64,000 nt of DNA from Calliopum simillimum (GCA_951812925.1 OX638371.1:80919697-80983696); one strand, 5' to 3'; counted from the first letter of the stretch, positions 22,536 through 35,008 are shown. Translations and numbers: made by a program. The notes: a model not told the origin generated them from the letters alone.

Positions 22536-24430
22536 ACATCTTAACCCTTTATATCCTGTCTTTTTGACCCCTTCTTCAAAAAATAGGTTATAAAAAATAG
22601 AAAACATTTTACGGAAAATTTTAAAGGGGTCACCAGAGATGCTTACAACGTGAGAATATTGCCTAAAAGTTGTAATAAAATGTTCATGTTTTTTCATTTT
22701 CCCAAAATATTTTAGTGTTCGGGTTATACTTAAGACGATGATTCTTAAAAGAGAACAAAAAAAAAAACTAAAATGTAAACAAAAAAAATCTTGGCCTTTT
22801 GTCAGCTGGTTTTTCAATTTCTTAAAATTTAACAAAATATACAATTTTCCAACATAAATATAAACACAAGCATCAGCGAAAAAAACACATTCAAACACAT
22901 TAACACTCTAGTAATTTTCCCATAAATGTCCTAATTAATCAGCTAGTTAAGGTTCATTCTAATTAAAAATAATAAACATTATTTTCCACACAACTTGGTG
23001 AAAACACAATTATTATTGAAACGAAAGCATCACAATTAATTACCATTACTTATGTATACATAAGTATATATCTACTAATTTATATGTATGTATATTACCC
23101 AAATACCAAGAGAAAAACTAAACAAATTCCTAATTAATAATGGGCGTTCAAGCAAAACCTCAATGCTTTCATGCTTGTTGGATAAGAATCACCAAGCAAC
23201 CAACCGAACTGAACCAAAAAAGAACAGAAGTGAAGCGTTTTCTTGCCTTTTTCCTGCTTAATCACCAACCAATCCTTATTTTCTTGATTAATGATGAATG
23301 AGCACTGATTGATTATAAATACATACATACGTACTTATATCAGTTGAGCAGTCGTATATTTAAATTTGATTGCCACAAATTTGCAAAATCAAAGTCAAAA
23401 TAATCCCAAAGGAGCCAAGATTTCAAATTGTTCAAATGTGTTTATCTAGAATTGTCGCCATTTTTACAGTCTGTTACATCCCCAAGGATTAAATAGAAAT
23501 GATGCAAAACTTTTTTCCACAGCCAGCAGTGTTGTGCAAGATTTTGGTCTGATTTTTGTGTGAAAACTAAATCCCCTATCCGATTTCTTTAGTCAGAAAA
23601 ATAACAGGAGGAAAAATTTCAAGCGCTTCTTAAACAAGCACTTTAAAAGCGCCTGTCCCAATAGAAATTTAGAAGCACTTACACAATAATTTTATGTAAG
23701 GATGCAGTAAGAACAACATGGGTTTGAACCCAGCGCGGGTGACTTTTTGCTTTATTTTTGTTTTTTATTGAAATATTTTTTATTCAACTTTTTTTTATTT
23801 CACTTTTTTATTTTCCTTTCTCTTATTTATTTACTTTTGTTTAATTGAATTGAAAGTGATTACACAATGATTCTATATAAGGCTGTAGAAACATTCGAAT
23901 GTCAAATTCTGTTTGGACAGCATTTGCTTAATATACAATTTTACACCTCTTTATATCATCAGGCATTGGTGTAGCAGTCTAAAGAGTTAATAAATGTATG
24001 TAAAAAGAATCTGTTTCTATCACACGCTTACAACAGCATTACAAATAAGCGCTTTAAAAGGCCTTTTAAAGTAAGGCTGCGGAAAACTTAAGAGCGCTTA
24101 CATCCTAGGACATGCAATGTTAAAAAGAAAGAAGAGTTCTTACGGAGTTCTTGCGCTTATTGGTGCAAAAAATACACTTTAGAAGATTTTTTGAAGCACT
24201 TCTTTAAGCCTTGGGTAGTGTTCTACATAAACATTTTACGAAAAATTTCATTAGGGCTCACTAAAGAGGAGAAATACTGAAAACTGCAATAAATATGAAG
24301 GAATAAAAAACTTTTTTTGCTACTCATTTATTGCATTCAATTACAGTTTTACGCATATTTCTTAAGTTCAAAGCATTTCTCGCCTTTGGTAGCCCTAATA
24401 AAATTTTCCGTAGAAAACTTTTCCCATTAT
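22536..24430. other. A+T-rich DNA with a small direct repeat
   Basis: A segment TTACACAATNATTNTATNTA followed by AGGNTGNAG occurs at about 23681 and again at about 23861, 180 bases apart. Near 23727 the motif GGTTTGAACCCAGCGCGGGT resembles a tRNA B box, so a decayed tRNA-derived repeat is possible. Motifs near 22600-22650 and 24225-24260 (ACATTTTACGNAAAATTT) belong to another scattered repeat. No gene seen. Confidence 0.4.
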
Positions 24431-24439
24431 AACCCTGTA

Positions 24440-25866
24440 TTTGAAGAAGAAGAAGAAGAAGGGGTCAAAAGGACCCATAAAAACTGAAAATAATGGGTTA
24501 GGTTATGTAAGCGCGGGAGATGGCAGTTGCCATCATAACTTAAGCCGCGATTAGGCCCATTGTATACCCGATATATTACTTCGTTGTGAACCATTTGGAA
24601 ATTTTATATATGACTTTCGAACACCTTATAACGTCGGTTAGCCAACGCTGGGCATTCACAAAGGAATTAAAAAATGAACTCTTCGACGTCAGGATCTTTA
24701 CAACTTCTACAAAGATCTCCTATGTCAGTAAGGCCCAATCTAGAAGCGTGTCTGCCTATAAAATAGTGCCCTGTAATGACACCAATTAAAGTTCTGAGAC
24801 TTTGCCTATCTAAGGAAATAATTCTACGTGTTCTGTTAGCATCATACAGTGGCCATATCGCCCTCGACGTAAAACATGTAGTTAAGTTTGACCATCTAAA
24901 ATTAGCCCACAAAATACATTTAGAGTCAATGTTGGCTCTTATCAATGCAAGTGGTTTCATAATATAGGTTTCAGAAATTATGTCAGTTAAAGACCCTTTT
25001 CTAGCAAGTTCATCAGCATTTTCATTACCAACGAAATTACTGTATGCGGGAACCCAACATATTGTAAGATTACATAGCTGCCCTACTTCACATAGGGATT
25101 TTCTGCAGCTAAGGACTAACCGAGACTTAGTAATATTGGACCCAAGGGCCCTAATGGCTGCCTGACTATCAACGTAAATAACAAAAGTGTCACTACATTC
25201 ATAAATTTTGGGTTTAATAATTTAGCATGCCTTCCACACAGCCAGAATTTCCGCTTGAAATACACTGCAGTAACGGGGTAAAGCAAAAGACTCGCTGCTA
25301 TTCAAGTCCTTGGAAAATATCCCCGCACCTACACCAGACTCCATTTTAGAGCCGTCAGTGTATATTTCTATGGAATTCAGAATCGGAGTCCAACCTTTCC
25401 TTTCAGGTATTTTCACTTGAAAGTTGGTTGAGAACGTTAAAGTGGGATTAATGTAATCAGTTCCATTGTCGATATCACAACCAGGGAATTGTGCAAAAAT
25501 ACTGCCATGGCCATAAGGTTTCGACTTCCAGAAGCCCGATTCCTTCAACCTGATAGCACTTTTTGCTGCAACTCCTTTGGCGTTAATATCAAGAGGCTCC
25601 AGATGAAGCAAAGCGTCGAGAGCAGCTGAAGGCACAGTGTTAACAGCTCCGCTAACTTCTATGCCTGCCATTCTTTGAATTTTTGATAAAATTGCCAAAA
25701 AGGTTTGCTTGCTTAAGGCCTTCCACCAGACAAGAATTCCGTAGGTCAGAATTGGTCTGATGATGACCTTATACATCCACAAAACTATTTTTGGCTTAAG
25801 GCCCCAAGATTTGTGAAACATTCTTTTGCATGTGTAAAAAGCAACGCATACTTTTCGTGGGTTAGA
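24440..25866 (-). mobile_element. 5'-truncated LINE (RNase-H-bearing, I-superfamily type)
   Basis: The 3' part of a non-LTR retrotransposon on the minus strand: the end of the reverse-transcriptase region, an RNase H domain, a Cys-rich segment and a short 3' tail ending in a GAAGAAGAAG microsatellite at about 24437-24462. It is abruptly truncated at its 5' side, where repeat C begins (about 25866). Together these fit target-primed insertion with 5' truncation. Confidence 0.85.
24590..25866 (-). pseudogene. LINE ORF2 remnant: RT C-terminus plus RNase H
   Basis: The frame starts within the RT thumb region (VIIRPILTYGILVWWKAL is typical) and continues through an RNase H domain with all four usual acidic positions visible: EIYTDGSKM, QAEILAVWKAC, IYVDSQAAI and NENADELARKG. 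A Cys-rich tail follows with CRSC and, after a stop, FLCECPAL. One continuous frame runs the whole way, interrupted by only two nonsense codons (TAA after AVWKAC near 25219, TAA after EEFIF near 24667). The absence of frameshifts suggests a fairly recent copy. RNase H excludes the jockey and CR1 types. An I- or LOA-like clade is likely, but not resolved here. Confidence 0.85.
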
Positions 25867-26276
25867 TGGTCCTAAAAATTGTTCTTTGCGTGATTTTTTA
25901 ACTATCTTGGAACAACAAGTTTCATCCAAAATTAAGATTTAGAGATTGCAGATGGGGAAAATTTCGAAAACACGTTTTTTGTGGGTATTTTAGCTAAAAA
26001 ACATAAATATATGGTAGCTTTTAGGTTCCAGTTTATTTCTTTATATACCTTGATTAAAGACAACAAAATTCATACATCGTACAACTCATTCTGAGAATTT
26101 TTGAGATTGTACCAAAAAAAAAAAAAAACCGCATCAACCCCAGATATTCCCGAAATCGAAGTTGAGCGAAAATCTCAGCTCACTTTTTTGACCTCTTTCA
26201 GATTTTTAGGCGTAATCGTGGCATTTTTAAAAATTTATTTTTTTTTTTTTTTTTTTGAATCAGTCTATAATATCTA
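25863..26276 (-). repeat. Dispersed repeat C, right inverted copy
   Basis: Inverted counterpart of 22149-22535, bordering the truncated 5' end of the LINE. The match runs from TTGTTCTTTGCGTGATTTTT through GAAAATCTCAGCTCA to the T-rich tract and AATCAGTCTATAAT. Confidence 0.7.
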
Positions 26277-27775
26277 TACCACTTATACAATATAAAGCTG
26301 CTTACATGGAAACATTATGTAAGGCGTTGGCGCAAAATATACTGAACCAATTTTAACAAATTTTTTTTAGCAATATATTTGTACTAAAGAAGATTCTGGA
26401 TCTGTTAGTTTTTTTAATTTTTAAAAAGTAAACTAATTCGTTTCTTATAATAAAGTTGTTGAAAAAAAAAAATTCAAAAACTCTTTCTTGGCTCTTTTCC
26501 AGCTCTTTCTTATTTTTTATAATCCGATGTTAATTAAGAGAGTGATTACGTGATGGAAAAACTATAGAAATAATAAATGTTAATAAAAAAGTCATTTCAT
26601 CATGAAAATAAACTAATCCGTTTCACATAAAACTCTATTTCCCCAGAATGTATTGTAAAAAAATGTGCAGAACTGATCTCTTATTTTGATTAAAAAAATT
26701 ATCTGTTAGTATAGAATTTGATTGAAACTATTGATTGATAACTAAAAACTAATCGGCTACAGTCAGGCTACAGGCTACTAAAGACTAATTTTTCATTCGA
26801 CAAATGATTCAATCATGACTAATTTATTCAACTTATAAACAAAACAGTTAATCATTCTAACTAAAAATTTTGTGAATTACGTCCAACACTGGCAAGGCTG
26901 GCAGCAGGTTGGTCCTGCAAAATTGTAGTGGTGCCTTACGTTCATATTCAATAAGATGATGCTATAGCCAGAGTATAAAGTTGAGAAGTTGAAAATTTAC
27001 AAACTTAAACAATTTGTCAGGCAAGTTGTCAAAATCACATGATAAGTATTGTCTTCAAGAATATGGATATTAGAGCGAAGTACAAGAGAAATGCAAATTT
27101 TATGCTTTAAGTTGAAAACACTTTAAGTTACGGACTTATTGTTGCTGTCCAAATGCAAAATTAGTCTAAGCTCATTTAATTCAATTTTGGTGCTGTATTA
27201 TTTGGGTGCCAGTTTTTTTTGTCAAAGTTTATTTTCTCATTATTTCATATTTTTTCTTTCATTCTTTTTTTTTTGACAGAATTTGTTGTCATGTTCTATT
27301 ACGTTTTATGCGCCCATTACATGCTCCAGCATGGTCTTCCTGTTTGTTAGTTTTTCAAAGCCAAATATGTATGTAGAAAGCTTTTTTGTAAAACTTTTGT
27401 TTTATAGAACTTTAAAGTTAACATGTGTAAAAGTATTAAAAAGTAGTCCTTCCTTTGGCTTTTTTAGTTTACCAGTTTGATGCACTTTTTCCATCAAGTT
27501 GCTTTAGGCACGGAAAAGTGTTTTTGTTCAATATGACGTTGTGAGAGTGAATTTTTATTTTTTTTTTTTCATAAAAAATAACTTTACAAAAACTAACAAA
27601 GTAACATTTAGTAGAGACTGACCATAGTTCTTTAGTTTGAGAAAAGTTGGACATCATTTCAGGAGAACACCAAAAAAAAAATGCTTATAAATTCTTCAAA
27701 AAATTGCTGGAAAATTGAAAAAGTTAATTTTTTAAGGTTTAATCGAAAAATTAAACGACAATCGATCTTAATCTT
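26277..27775. other. A+T-rich DNA without recognisable gene
   Basis: Only low-complexity sequence and short chance frames. No terminal repeat or family motif was noticed. Confidence 0.5.
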
Positions 27776-28404
27776 AACTAGTAAGGGTGTAAAATTTGGC
27801 CTGGCCAAACATTAAAGACCCTACACTGCAGTATTTTTAAAATTTTGCTCATATAGGAGGCGCTACGCCCTCTTGTTTGAGTTCACACAGTTTTTGTTCA
27901 GAGCTTGCATTTATAGGTTTTAGTGTCTGAGTGAAAAATGTTTTCAGTATAGTGTTTTGAAGCTTTTGCTTGTATAGGAGGTGCCACGCCCTCTTGTCCG
28001 AATTCGTTCAGTTTTTTCTCAGAGCTTGCGCTTACAATTTTTAGTATTTATGCGTATTTTGGTTGCATTGTCGTGAAAAATACTCCTAAAATTGCATTTT
28101 GAGTATATTTTTTGTATGGGTGGTAGGCGTGTCCGTTGACCGATTTCGCTCATTTTCAATCCCCCGAGCTATCTTTGACGACGGAGGCAGTGTACCAAAT
28201 TTCATTGAATTATCTTGCTCAGTTTTCCCAAAAAGTGTATTTCAACACACAGCCAGCCAGCCAGACAGACGGACATGGCTATATCGACTCAGGTGATGAC
28301 GCTGATGAAGAATGTATATACTTTTCTATATCTACAACGCCTCCTTCTCAGCGTTAAAAACGCAAGGACAAAGTGAATGTACCCTGGGTGTAGGGTATAA
28401 AAAG
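27776..28404 (-). repeat. Dispersed repeat A, copy 3 (reverse)
   Basis: Full-ended but short copy in reverse. It starts AACTAGTAAGGGTGT and ends CCCTGGGTGTAGGGTATAAA. It holds only about two of the 138-base internal units, fewer than other copies, so copy length differs by unit number. A CCAGCCAGCCAGACAGAC stretch is the same short GGCT-type microsatellite seen in copy 5. Confidence 0.85.
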
Positions 28405-28679
28405 ACATGTACGAGTAAGTGGTTTTTACACAAAAAATATTACTCAACTCTATGTGACCTTTGGGACCTTTTTTTTTTTGTCTTGCAGGAAATATTTTAT
28501 TCTTACCTAATTCGGGTACGGGGAATTCAGTGGTGCTAACCGTTTTTCTAGATTAATTCATCTTTCCATACAAAAAGCTCAAATCAAAATTTCGTCTGCA
28601 ATGTACAGAAGTAATAACACAAGCAAACTAGGCAAACATATCCAATTTTGTTGAACATGGACCGATGTTGATCTTTAGA

Positions 28680-30300
28680 TACTCTAGTTTTATGCGGTTT
28701 TTGAAAAAGGTCGAAAAACGTTTGTTTATTAGTAATTTTTGATCTATTCCTCAAAGCTGAATTTAAATCCGGTCTCAGAAATGTTCTATCCTCACCTTCA
28801 AAAAACATGATTTTTGAGGTTAATATATAAGTAGGACATATGAAATTTGTTTGTTCTTTTCATCTTCAAAATAAGCTGTAAATTGATCTTGTATGACCAA
28901 TAGGTAGTATCGACCCCTATACAAAAAAAAGTTCGAATGATCGCCCCCAGTTTGAAAGCTAATATTGAAAGATTTTAAAGGAAAAAACATTTTTTTTTTC
29001 GCCTCGAAATTCTTATATCTCCGCCATTTGACGTCCGATCAACAAGTATAGTATATCGTTGTAAATGTTGTTGACATGACTACATTTCATTCATAGAAGT
29101 CATTTATCTCAGATTTTCGGCTAGTTGTATACATTATCTCAGATTCTACCACTCTAAGGAGGTGCCACGGGCACATCATAAAATTAAATTCCGTACAAAA
29201 TTATTTGATACTCTACCTCTGTCGTCAAAATTAGCTCGAGGGATTGAAAATAAGCGAAATCCGTCAACGGCCACGCCTACCGCCCATACAAAAAATATGT
29301 TCAAAATGCAACTTTGGAGTATTTTTAACGACAATGCAACCAAAATACACATCAGTATTAGAAATAGTTAGCACAAGCTTCAGGCAAAAACTAAGCCAAT
29401 TCGGTCAAGAGGGCGTGCACCTCCCACACAAGTAAAAGCTTCAAAATGCTATACTGAAAGAGTTTTTTGGGATAATTCAACAAAACTTCACCCAAATACT
29501 AAAAGCTATAAATGCACGCTCTTAGCAAAAACTGGGTAAACTAGGACAAGAGGGCTTGGCACCTCCCATATAAGCAAAAGTATCAAAATGCTATACTGAA
29601 AGTGTTTTTTTTAGATAATCCAACCAAATTTCATGCAGATAATAAAAACAGTGAATACAGGCTACCAGCAAAAGCAGAGCGAAATCGGACAAAAGGGCGT
29701 GGCACCTCTCATATAACCAAAAGTTTCAAAATGCTTTACTGAAAGTGAACTGAATTTCACCCAAACACTAAGGGCTATAAATGTAAGCTCTGAGAAAAAT
29801 CTGGGTGAACTCGGACAAGAGAGCGTGGCACCTTCCATATAAGCAAAATTTTCGAAATACTGCAGTGTAGAGTATTTAATGTTTGGCCAGGCCAAAGGTT
29901 ACACCCTTACTAGTTCATATTTTGTACTGAGGTTTTAGATTCGCTGTAACTTCTTCAATTTCAACAATTTGAGGAAACTTCGTAGAGTTGAATTTTATGA
30001 TTTTTTGTGGGCTTCAATTCTATGAAGTGTCTTTGGCACCGTAGGATGGTAGAAACTGAGATAATGAGTACAACTAGTCAAAAAGATCAACTCATAGCTC
30101 AATTTAAAGACAAAGAATAGTACTATATAATGCAATTAATAGCAAAAAATGTTTAATAAGTCCTCTATATAACCTGAAAATTAAAAATTTTCAGGTAAGG
30201 ATATCTCAAAAACCACACGTAGTAGAGCAATTCTGAGTCTGGATTTGTATTCAACAATTGATTCATACATCGAGAATGACTATTTTTAAAAAAAAAAAAA
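28680..30300. mobile_element. Fold-back element interrupted by repeat A
   Basis: The left part (about 28690-29158) and right part (about 29916-30300) are related to the palindromes at 34150-34915 and 40382-40943. The right part contains GGTTTTAGATTCGCTGTAAC and GGATGGTAGAAACTGAGATA, both also present at 40.74-40.88 kb. The left contains GTTCGATC-type and CATTTGACGTCCGATCAACA sequence matching 40.32 kb. Imperfect arms pair AATCCGGTCTCAGAA with TTCTGAGTCTGGATT. Repeat A copy 4 lies in the middle and seems to have replaced or pushed apart the arms. Confidence 0.6.
29175..29915 (+). repeat. Dispersed repeat A, copy 4 (5'-truncated)
   Basis: Lacks the first 200 or so bases of the repeat (no CCCAGGGTATATTC start). 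It holds about five internal 138-base units and ends ACACCCTTACTAGTT at 29915. It sits inside the fold-back element at 28680-30300, so it is the younger insertion. Confidence 0.8.
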
Positions 30301-30840
30301 ACTTTTTTTGATTTTTAGTTCATTTTCTATGTGCCCGTTGTCATATCACGCCCATTTTTGGAATGTTTCTTAACTAGCCATATCTTACGTAGCATGCAAA
30401 ATTTCACTGTTATTGGAACACTCCTTCTTCTTTTTCTAAAACATGTATGTAGCAATACCACTATGTGCCGGACCGATTTTTATTATTTAGTGAGTGGGGG
30501 GTGCTACGCCCGCAAATAGAAGCACGCTATCACGGTTAAACTGCTACGTCGATTTTTATGAAATTTTCACGCCCCTAAAAAGAAAATTTGCATACATGGT
30601 TACGAATGAGAGTTTGTTTCGTTAATTTTATAGTTGCGTAGTCTCTTTAAAGTCAAATTGTGAATAAGTGTTCCAATTTCAGCCACAATGCGAATTCTAG
30701 TATTAATTAATTTACCTCAAGTTTTAAATTTTTCATTATATGTAGAACGATGAAACTATTTAAAATTTCGCAACATTAGCTTCCTTAACCTCGTGAAACT
30801 TATATTTATCCTGAGCTTCGATAGATTTTTATAGTATGTA

Positions 30841-32027
30841 CACTTACGGTCAAAAAAAAAAGCCGACAAAGATTTTTTGCTAAAATAGTTGGGTCTTCGC
30901 CCTTTTTTAAGATTGTTAGTATGCAGTATGACTAATAAGTAAAAATTGTTGTCAAATATTGCATTTACTTCATATATGTTGGCGTCAAAACAACGATATT
31001 TAAAAAAAAGGGTTTTGACCGAAATCCAAAAAATTGATATGATTGCATTAAAGAAGCAAAATTTAAGGAATGTGGATATATCGCGTAAGATATGATATGG
31101 TAAGTCTTGCGTATGACAATTTTGAAAAGTTTTTTGGAAACAGAGAGTTTATTGCGTTGCACTGGAAGTGGCCGTCCAAGAAAAACATCTGGGAGGGAAG
31201 ACAGCGGTGTAATAAAAATAGCCCTGCGCGATCGGCTTAAAACTGTTCTCAAAATTGCTGCGGAGGTAAGGGATAACCAAAATATAAAATAAGCACCTCA
31301 GCTGTATAGCGCCGCTTGAAAGAAAATAACTTTTTTGCCCACAGTCCTGCGAAAAAACCGATTTTCACACACAAAATGCGGGCTTTCTCATTAAACTGGT
31401 GTAAAGAAAAAAAGAATTTGGTGTATAACGATTGGACTAAAGTCATATTCTATGATGACAGCAAAACAAATTTCATCAGTTCCGATTTGGGTTGCATGGT
31501 ACGCCGCAAAAAAAAAATGAAAAATATAGCTTTCAATGTGTACAAAGCACTCCATATGTGGTGGACTAGGGGGCGATAACAAGCCAATGGGCTGGAGAGA
31601 TTCCTCTCCTGGAAGGTTATATTGACTCCGAAGTTTAGATTGACATCATTAAAATTGGTGTTATACACAGCATCGACCGACTAAGCGAGCACTTAGCAAA
31701 AGTCATATTTCAAGATAATTCTGCACCTTGTCATCGTTGGAAATTGACTTATGTCTCACTCACCAGTATGTTTCGCTGTATTTTTTCGATAAATTAACAA
31801 TAACGGGCTATTTATTTTTGCACTGGCAAATAAATATAATGACCTTTTGGCAATTAAGTCAAGCAAATGGCCGGGCAAAAGCCCCAACCTCAATTCGAGT
31901 GATGTTAATAATGTTAAACTTAGTAATATTTAACTTAAGGCAGTTAAATCAGGGTAAATATTGATTTACACAACAATTTTAAAATATCTTACAAAATTAA
32001 AATCGGCTTTTTTTTTGACCGTGAGTG
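30841..32027 (+). mobile_element. Tc1-like transposon with short TIRs, decayed
   Basis: Ends CACTTACGGTC then A-run then GCCGA, and the mirror TCGGC then T-run then GACCGTGAGTG. TIRs are about 26 bases. TA lies at 30839-30840 and 32028-32029. The size of 1187 bases and short TIRs suit a Bari/Tc1-type element. The transposase on the + strand is broken. Confidence 0.85.
31107..31990 (+). pseudogene. Tc1-like transposase pseudogene
   Basis: Fragments of a Tc1-type transposase in shifting frames. GSGRPRKTSGREDSGVIK is the linker/GRPR region, with ALRDRLKTVLKIAAEV after it. VIFYDDSKTNFISSDLG carries the first catalytic Asp. An FQDNSAPCHRW segment at about 31710-31740 carries the second. WPGKSPNLNSS at about 31868-31900 has Asn where SPDLNP normally has Asp. 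Several frameshifts and stops (after EVRDNQNIK, after MVRRKKK and elsewhere) plus the Asp-to-Asn change leave it inactive. Confidence 0.8.
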
Positions 32028-32029
32028 TA

Positions 32030-32995
32030 GGTATATATGCATGTGCATATTTATTTGACCTGATTTAAGCAAATTCTAAAATTCTGCATACAATTCAGTG
32101 TTGTCAAATGCAAATTCAACCAAACAGTCTTTCTCTATGGTATCGATAAAACGACGTTGACTAAAATATTGAAAAATTCAACAATTTTATCCCATATCGA
32201 CAAAAATCAAAAGAGTCAAAATGAAATTTAAAAATTTCAGTCGATTTTACGGTTTTTCCATTTTCGGCTGTCCAAAGCAGAAAAAATAAAAATTGAATCC
32301 ACTTTGGCCACAGGAAAGCTCACTCAATTTGATTTTTCCTTTAGTTTTTTTTTTTTTTTTTTGTTTGTTTTTCTTTTTGACGACCTACTGAGCGAATATG
32401 TTGGATTTTTCACTGATTTTCATTTTTATGTGATTGAATGAATACAAAAGGTTCGCTTTATTTGGGTACCTGTGTACGTTTTTAACTGAATGTTGGCAGA
32501 CCAGGTAAACATGGAAGCCAGTGCGTGAATTTCTTCTTTTGAATTTATATTAAAGTATTTTCTTTTTTTATTTTCTTTTGTTTTTTAAATATTATACCAT
32601 AAATAATTTAATATGTACGAACTATTTGATATGCAATATATGAACCAAAAGCTTTTGTTTACAATTTTGAAATCTATTACGGTAATTTTAGTTGAGTGTT
32701 CATCTAACCCCCAGTATCATTTAATTTTCTTAAATGGGCGTTGATGAAGAACATTTTTTTTATTTTACTTCAGCATTCTTTATTAACATACTTTTCTTTT
32801 CACGTCTGATTTTATGTATTTTCCTTTGCATGATTTTTTCTTCATTTTTTTCTCTCCTCTTCTTCTTTGCTTATACCTTTTTTTTTCTTTGTATGTGCTA
32901 TCCCTTGCACTTTTATTTATATATTTGTTTGTCTGCTTGTTCTTTTTGATCCTTATTTTGCTTCTTTTGTTTCATTTTTTTCTTTTTATTTAAAG
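32030..32995 (+). other. Sequence upstream of candidate exon 1, probably intron
   Basis: Pyrimidine-rich toward its 3' end, with a long T/C tract at about 32760-32995 leading to the AG at 32994-32995. That tract looks like an extended polypyrimidine/acceptor region. Hydrophobic frames in it come from the T-rich composition. No start exon was found. Confidence 0.45.
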
Positions 32996-33106
32996 GCAAA
33001 TCTAATAAAAAGGCTTCAGCTTCGCATTCCAAGGCCAAACAAACACAAAAAACTTCTACAAGTACACATCTACCAGATAAACAGACTTCCACTGTAGCTA
33101 CTGAAG
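32996..33106 (+). CDS. Candidate exon 1: basic Ser/Thr/Lys-rich segment
   Basis: Bounded by a strong acceptor (T-rich tract, then TTTAAAG at 32995) and a GTATAT donor at 33107. It is 111 bases, read with two bases completing the previous codon and one left over (phase 1 to phase 1). The product begins KSNKKASASHSKAKQTQKTS and ends near TSTVATE. It is low in hydrophobic residues and looks disordered. Joining to the next exon makes an Asp codon across the junction (G + AC), giving TED-NDFSKLK leading into the SAP motif. There is no start codon in frame, so the gene starts upstream, possibly outside the window. Assignment rests on splice signals, phase and position, not on homology. Confidence 0.55.
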
Positions 33107-33181
33107 GTATATAATTTTTTTTAGTTTTTTTTTTTTTTTTGTTTACTCGCACACAGCAAGTTTTACCATCTCTATATAAAT

Positions 33182-35008
33182 ATTAGGGTAATCCATGAAT
33201 GTTTTTAAGTAATTTTTTTTAATTCAGCGAGCAGAGGCGTAGATAGGAATTTATTTCAAGAGCAGCCCAACAATCTATATTGCTCAAAATCACAAAATAA
33301 TTGTAACGTCTTCTTGCAAGGTATTTAGAAAATTTCGGGGGGCTTGAGCTCCCTGATCACACTGCTTCTTTACTAAGAAGATAATTCAAAAGTCCCATTT
33401 TTTGAAATTCGAAGGATTTTTCACCTTATTGTATTTATTAGGGTGACTGTTATATGCCAGGTCATGATGGATGGTTGTCATTCGACTCTATATGTTGATT
33501 TTTTATGTTTTTATGTTGAGTCCTGTTTAGCCTTTCGCAAATGTATCCGTCTGTCCATAGAAATTACAATTACGACCAAACGGATAAAGTTATTTGTAGA
33601 AAATTGGTACAGATAATACTGAACGTGATCTGTTAATTTTCACGCCTACCACACATGTAGGCTTTCTAAAACTTTGCATGGGAAGTATGCGTCAAGATTA
33701 ACCAGTCACGCTCAGTTTTAATCCTAATCAGACCACGACCCTAAGTGTTATCTCTACGAAATTTCATGCAACTAGTTTTATCCGTTTGGTCATATTCGTA
33801 ATTTCAACAGACAGATGGACAAATTTATCAAAGGACCAATCAGGTCGTAACAGGGAAAATCCGGGCTCAAAATAAAAATTTTAAAAAATCAGTGAAACTT
33901 GTTTTCGAAATTTGAAGCCGAGTGACGTTCATCTATCATGACCTTGCATTTAACGACCACCCCACCCCAATAAATATAATAAAGTGAAAAATCTTTCAGA
34001 TTTCGAAAAATGTTTTTGAGTTATCTGAGTAAAGAAGCATTTTCTAATAAGCTATTTGTCTGACCAGAAAGAAATGTATCCAAAAATTTAGATACACAAC
34101 ACTTTCTGCACACCTTTCTCAATCAAACAGAAGTTTCATGAAAATGATTAGTGAAACGGTTCACGGCATCTTATTCCATCCAGCTACTTCATAGATTCGA
34201 AATCTCTTCCAAATGTAATCCTACCTGATCGTTTTTTAATAAACATAAGTTCGAAAAATGGTACGTTTGTTAAAAACGCAACAGACCAATATAGTAATTT
34301 TCGATGTAGTTTTTGGTAATTAGTCCGAATCCAGTCTCAGAATTACTTTATCACGCATGATTTTCGAGGTATTCGAACCTAAAAGTTCAAAAACACAATT
34401 TTTGAAATCATATAGAAGGCACACGAAATTGGTTTAACTCTTAATACTATTCTTTGTCTTCCAAATAAGCTATGAACTGCTCTTGTACAATTTCCTCTTA
34501 AAAAGTTATGACCATTTGAAAATGACACCATGGAGTGAAAAATCATATGAGAACCATTCCAGATACGATTTTTAACTTTCCTGTATCATTTTTAAGTGTT
34601 CATAACTTTTTAAGAAAGTATCATACAAGCTTGATTTATAGCTTAGTTTGAAGACTCGTAAATTGTGTTTTTGTAATTTTAGGTTACAAGATTTCAAAAA
34701 CCACACGTGATAGAGCGATTCAAAGACTGGATTTGGATTCAGAGCCGACGAATACATCGAAAATTAATATTTTGGTTTTGGTCTGTTATATTTTTCTCAA
34801 ATGTACCGTTTTCGACCTCATTTTAAAATACGATCAGCTAGGATTTCATTTGGGACAGATTTCGAAACCATGAAATAGCTGGAATAAGAAGCTGCGAACC
34901 GTTTTATTTGGCATTTGAAGAAAAATTAACGATACATTTCCCTATCAAATGAAATCTAAAGTAGAGTGCTTAAAAAAATGTTTAATCGACTTCATGGATT
35001 ACCCTAAT
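33182..35008. mobile_element. Compound fold-back element filling the intron, 18-base perfect TIR
   Basis: ATTAGGGTAATCCATGAA at 33182-33199 is exactly inverted at 34991-35008. Inside are two further palindromes: 33360-34046 (CTTCTTTACTNAGA against TCTGAGTAAAGAAG, and TATCCGTTTGGTC against GACCAAACGGATA) and 34150-34915 (GTGAAACGGTTCNC against GNGAACCGTTTTA, ACATCGAAAATTA against TAATTTTCGATGT). No coding sequence. It occupies about 90% of the intron between candidate exons 1 and 2, leaving about 75 and 129 bases of other intron sequence. No clear target duplication was found. Confidence 0.75.

Noticed and set aside
23727..23760. tRNA-like B box GGTTTGAACCC
   Set aside because: No convincing box A at the right distance and no cloverleaf seen by eye; kept only as a remark.
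32734..32949. 71-codon frame just before candidate exon 1, considered as a targeting-sequence exon
   Set aside because: Phe/Leu-rich product of the pyrimidine tract, with no basic amphipathic character and no donor site.
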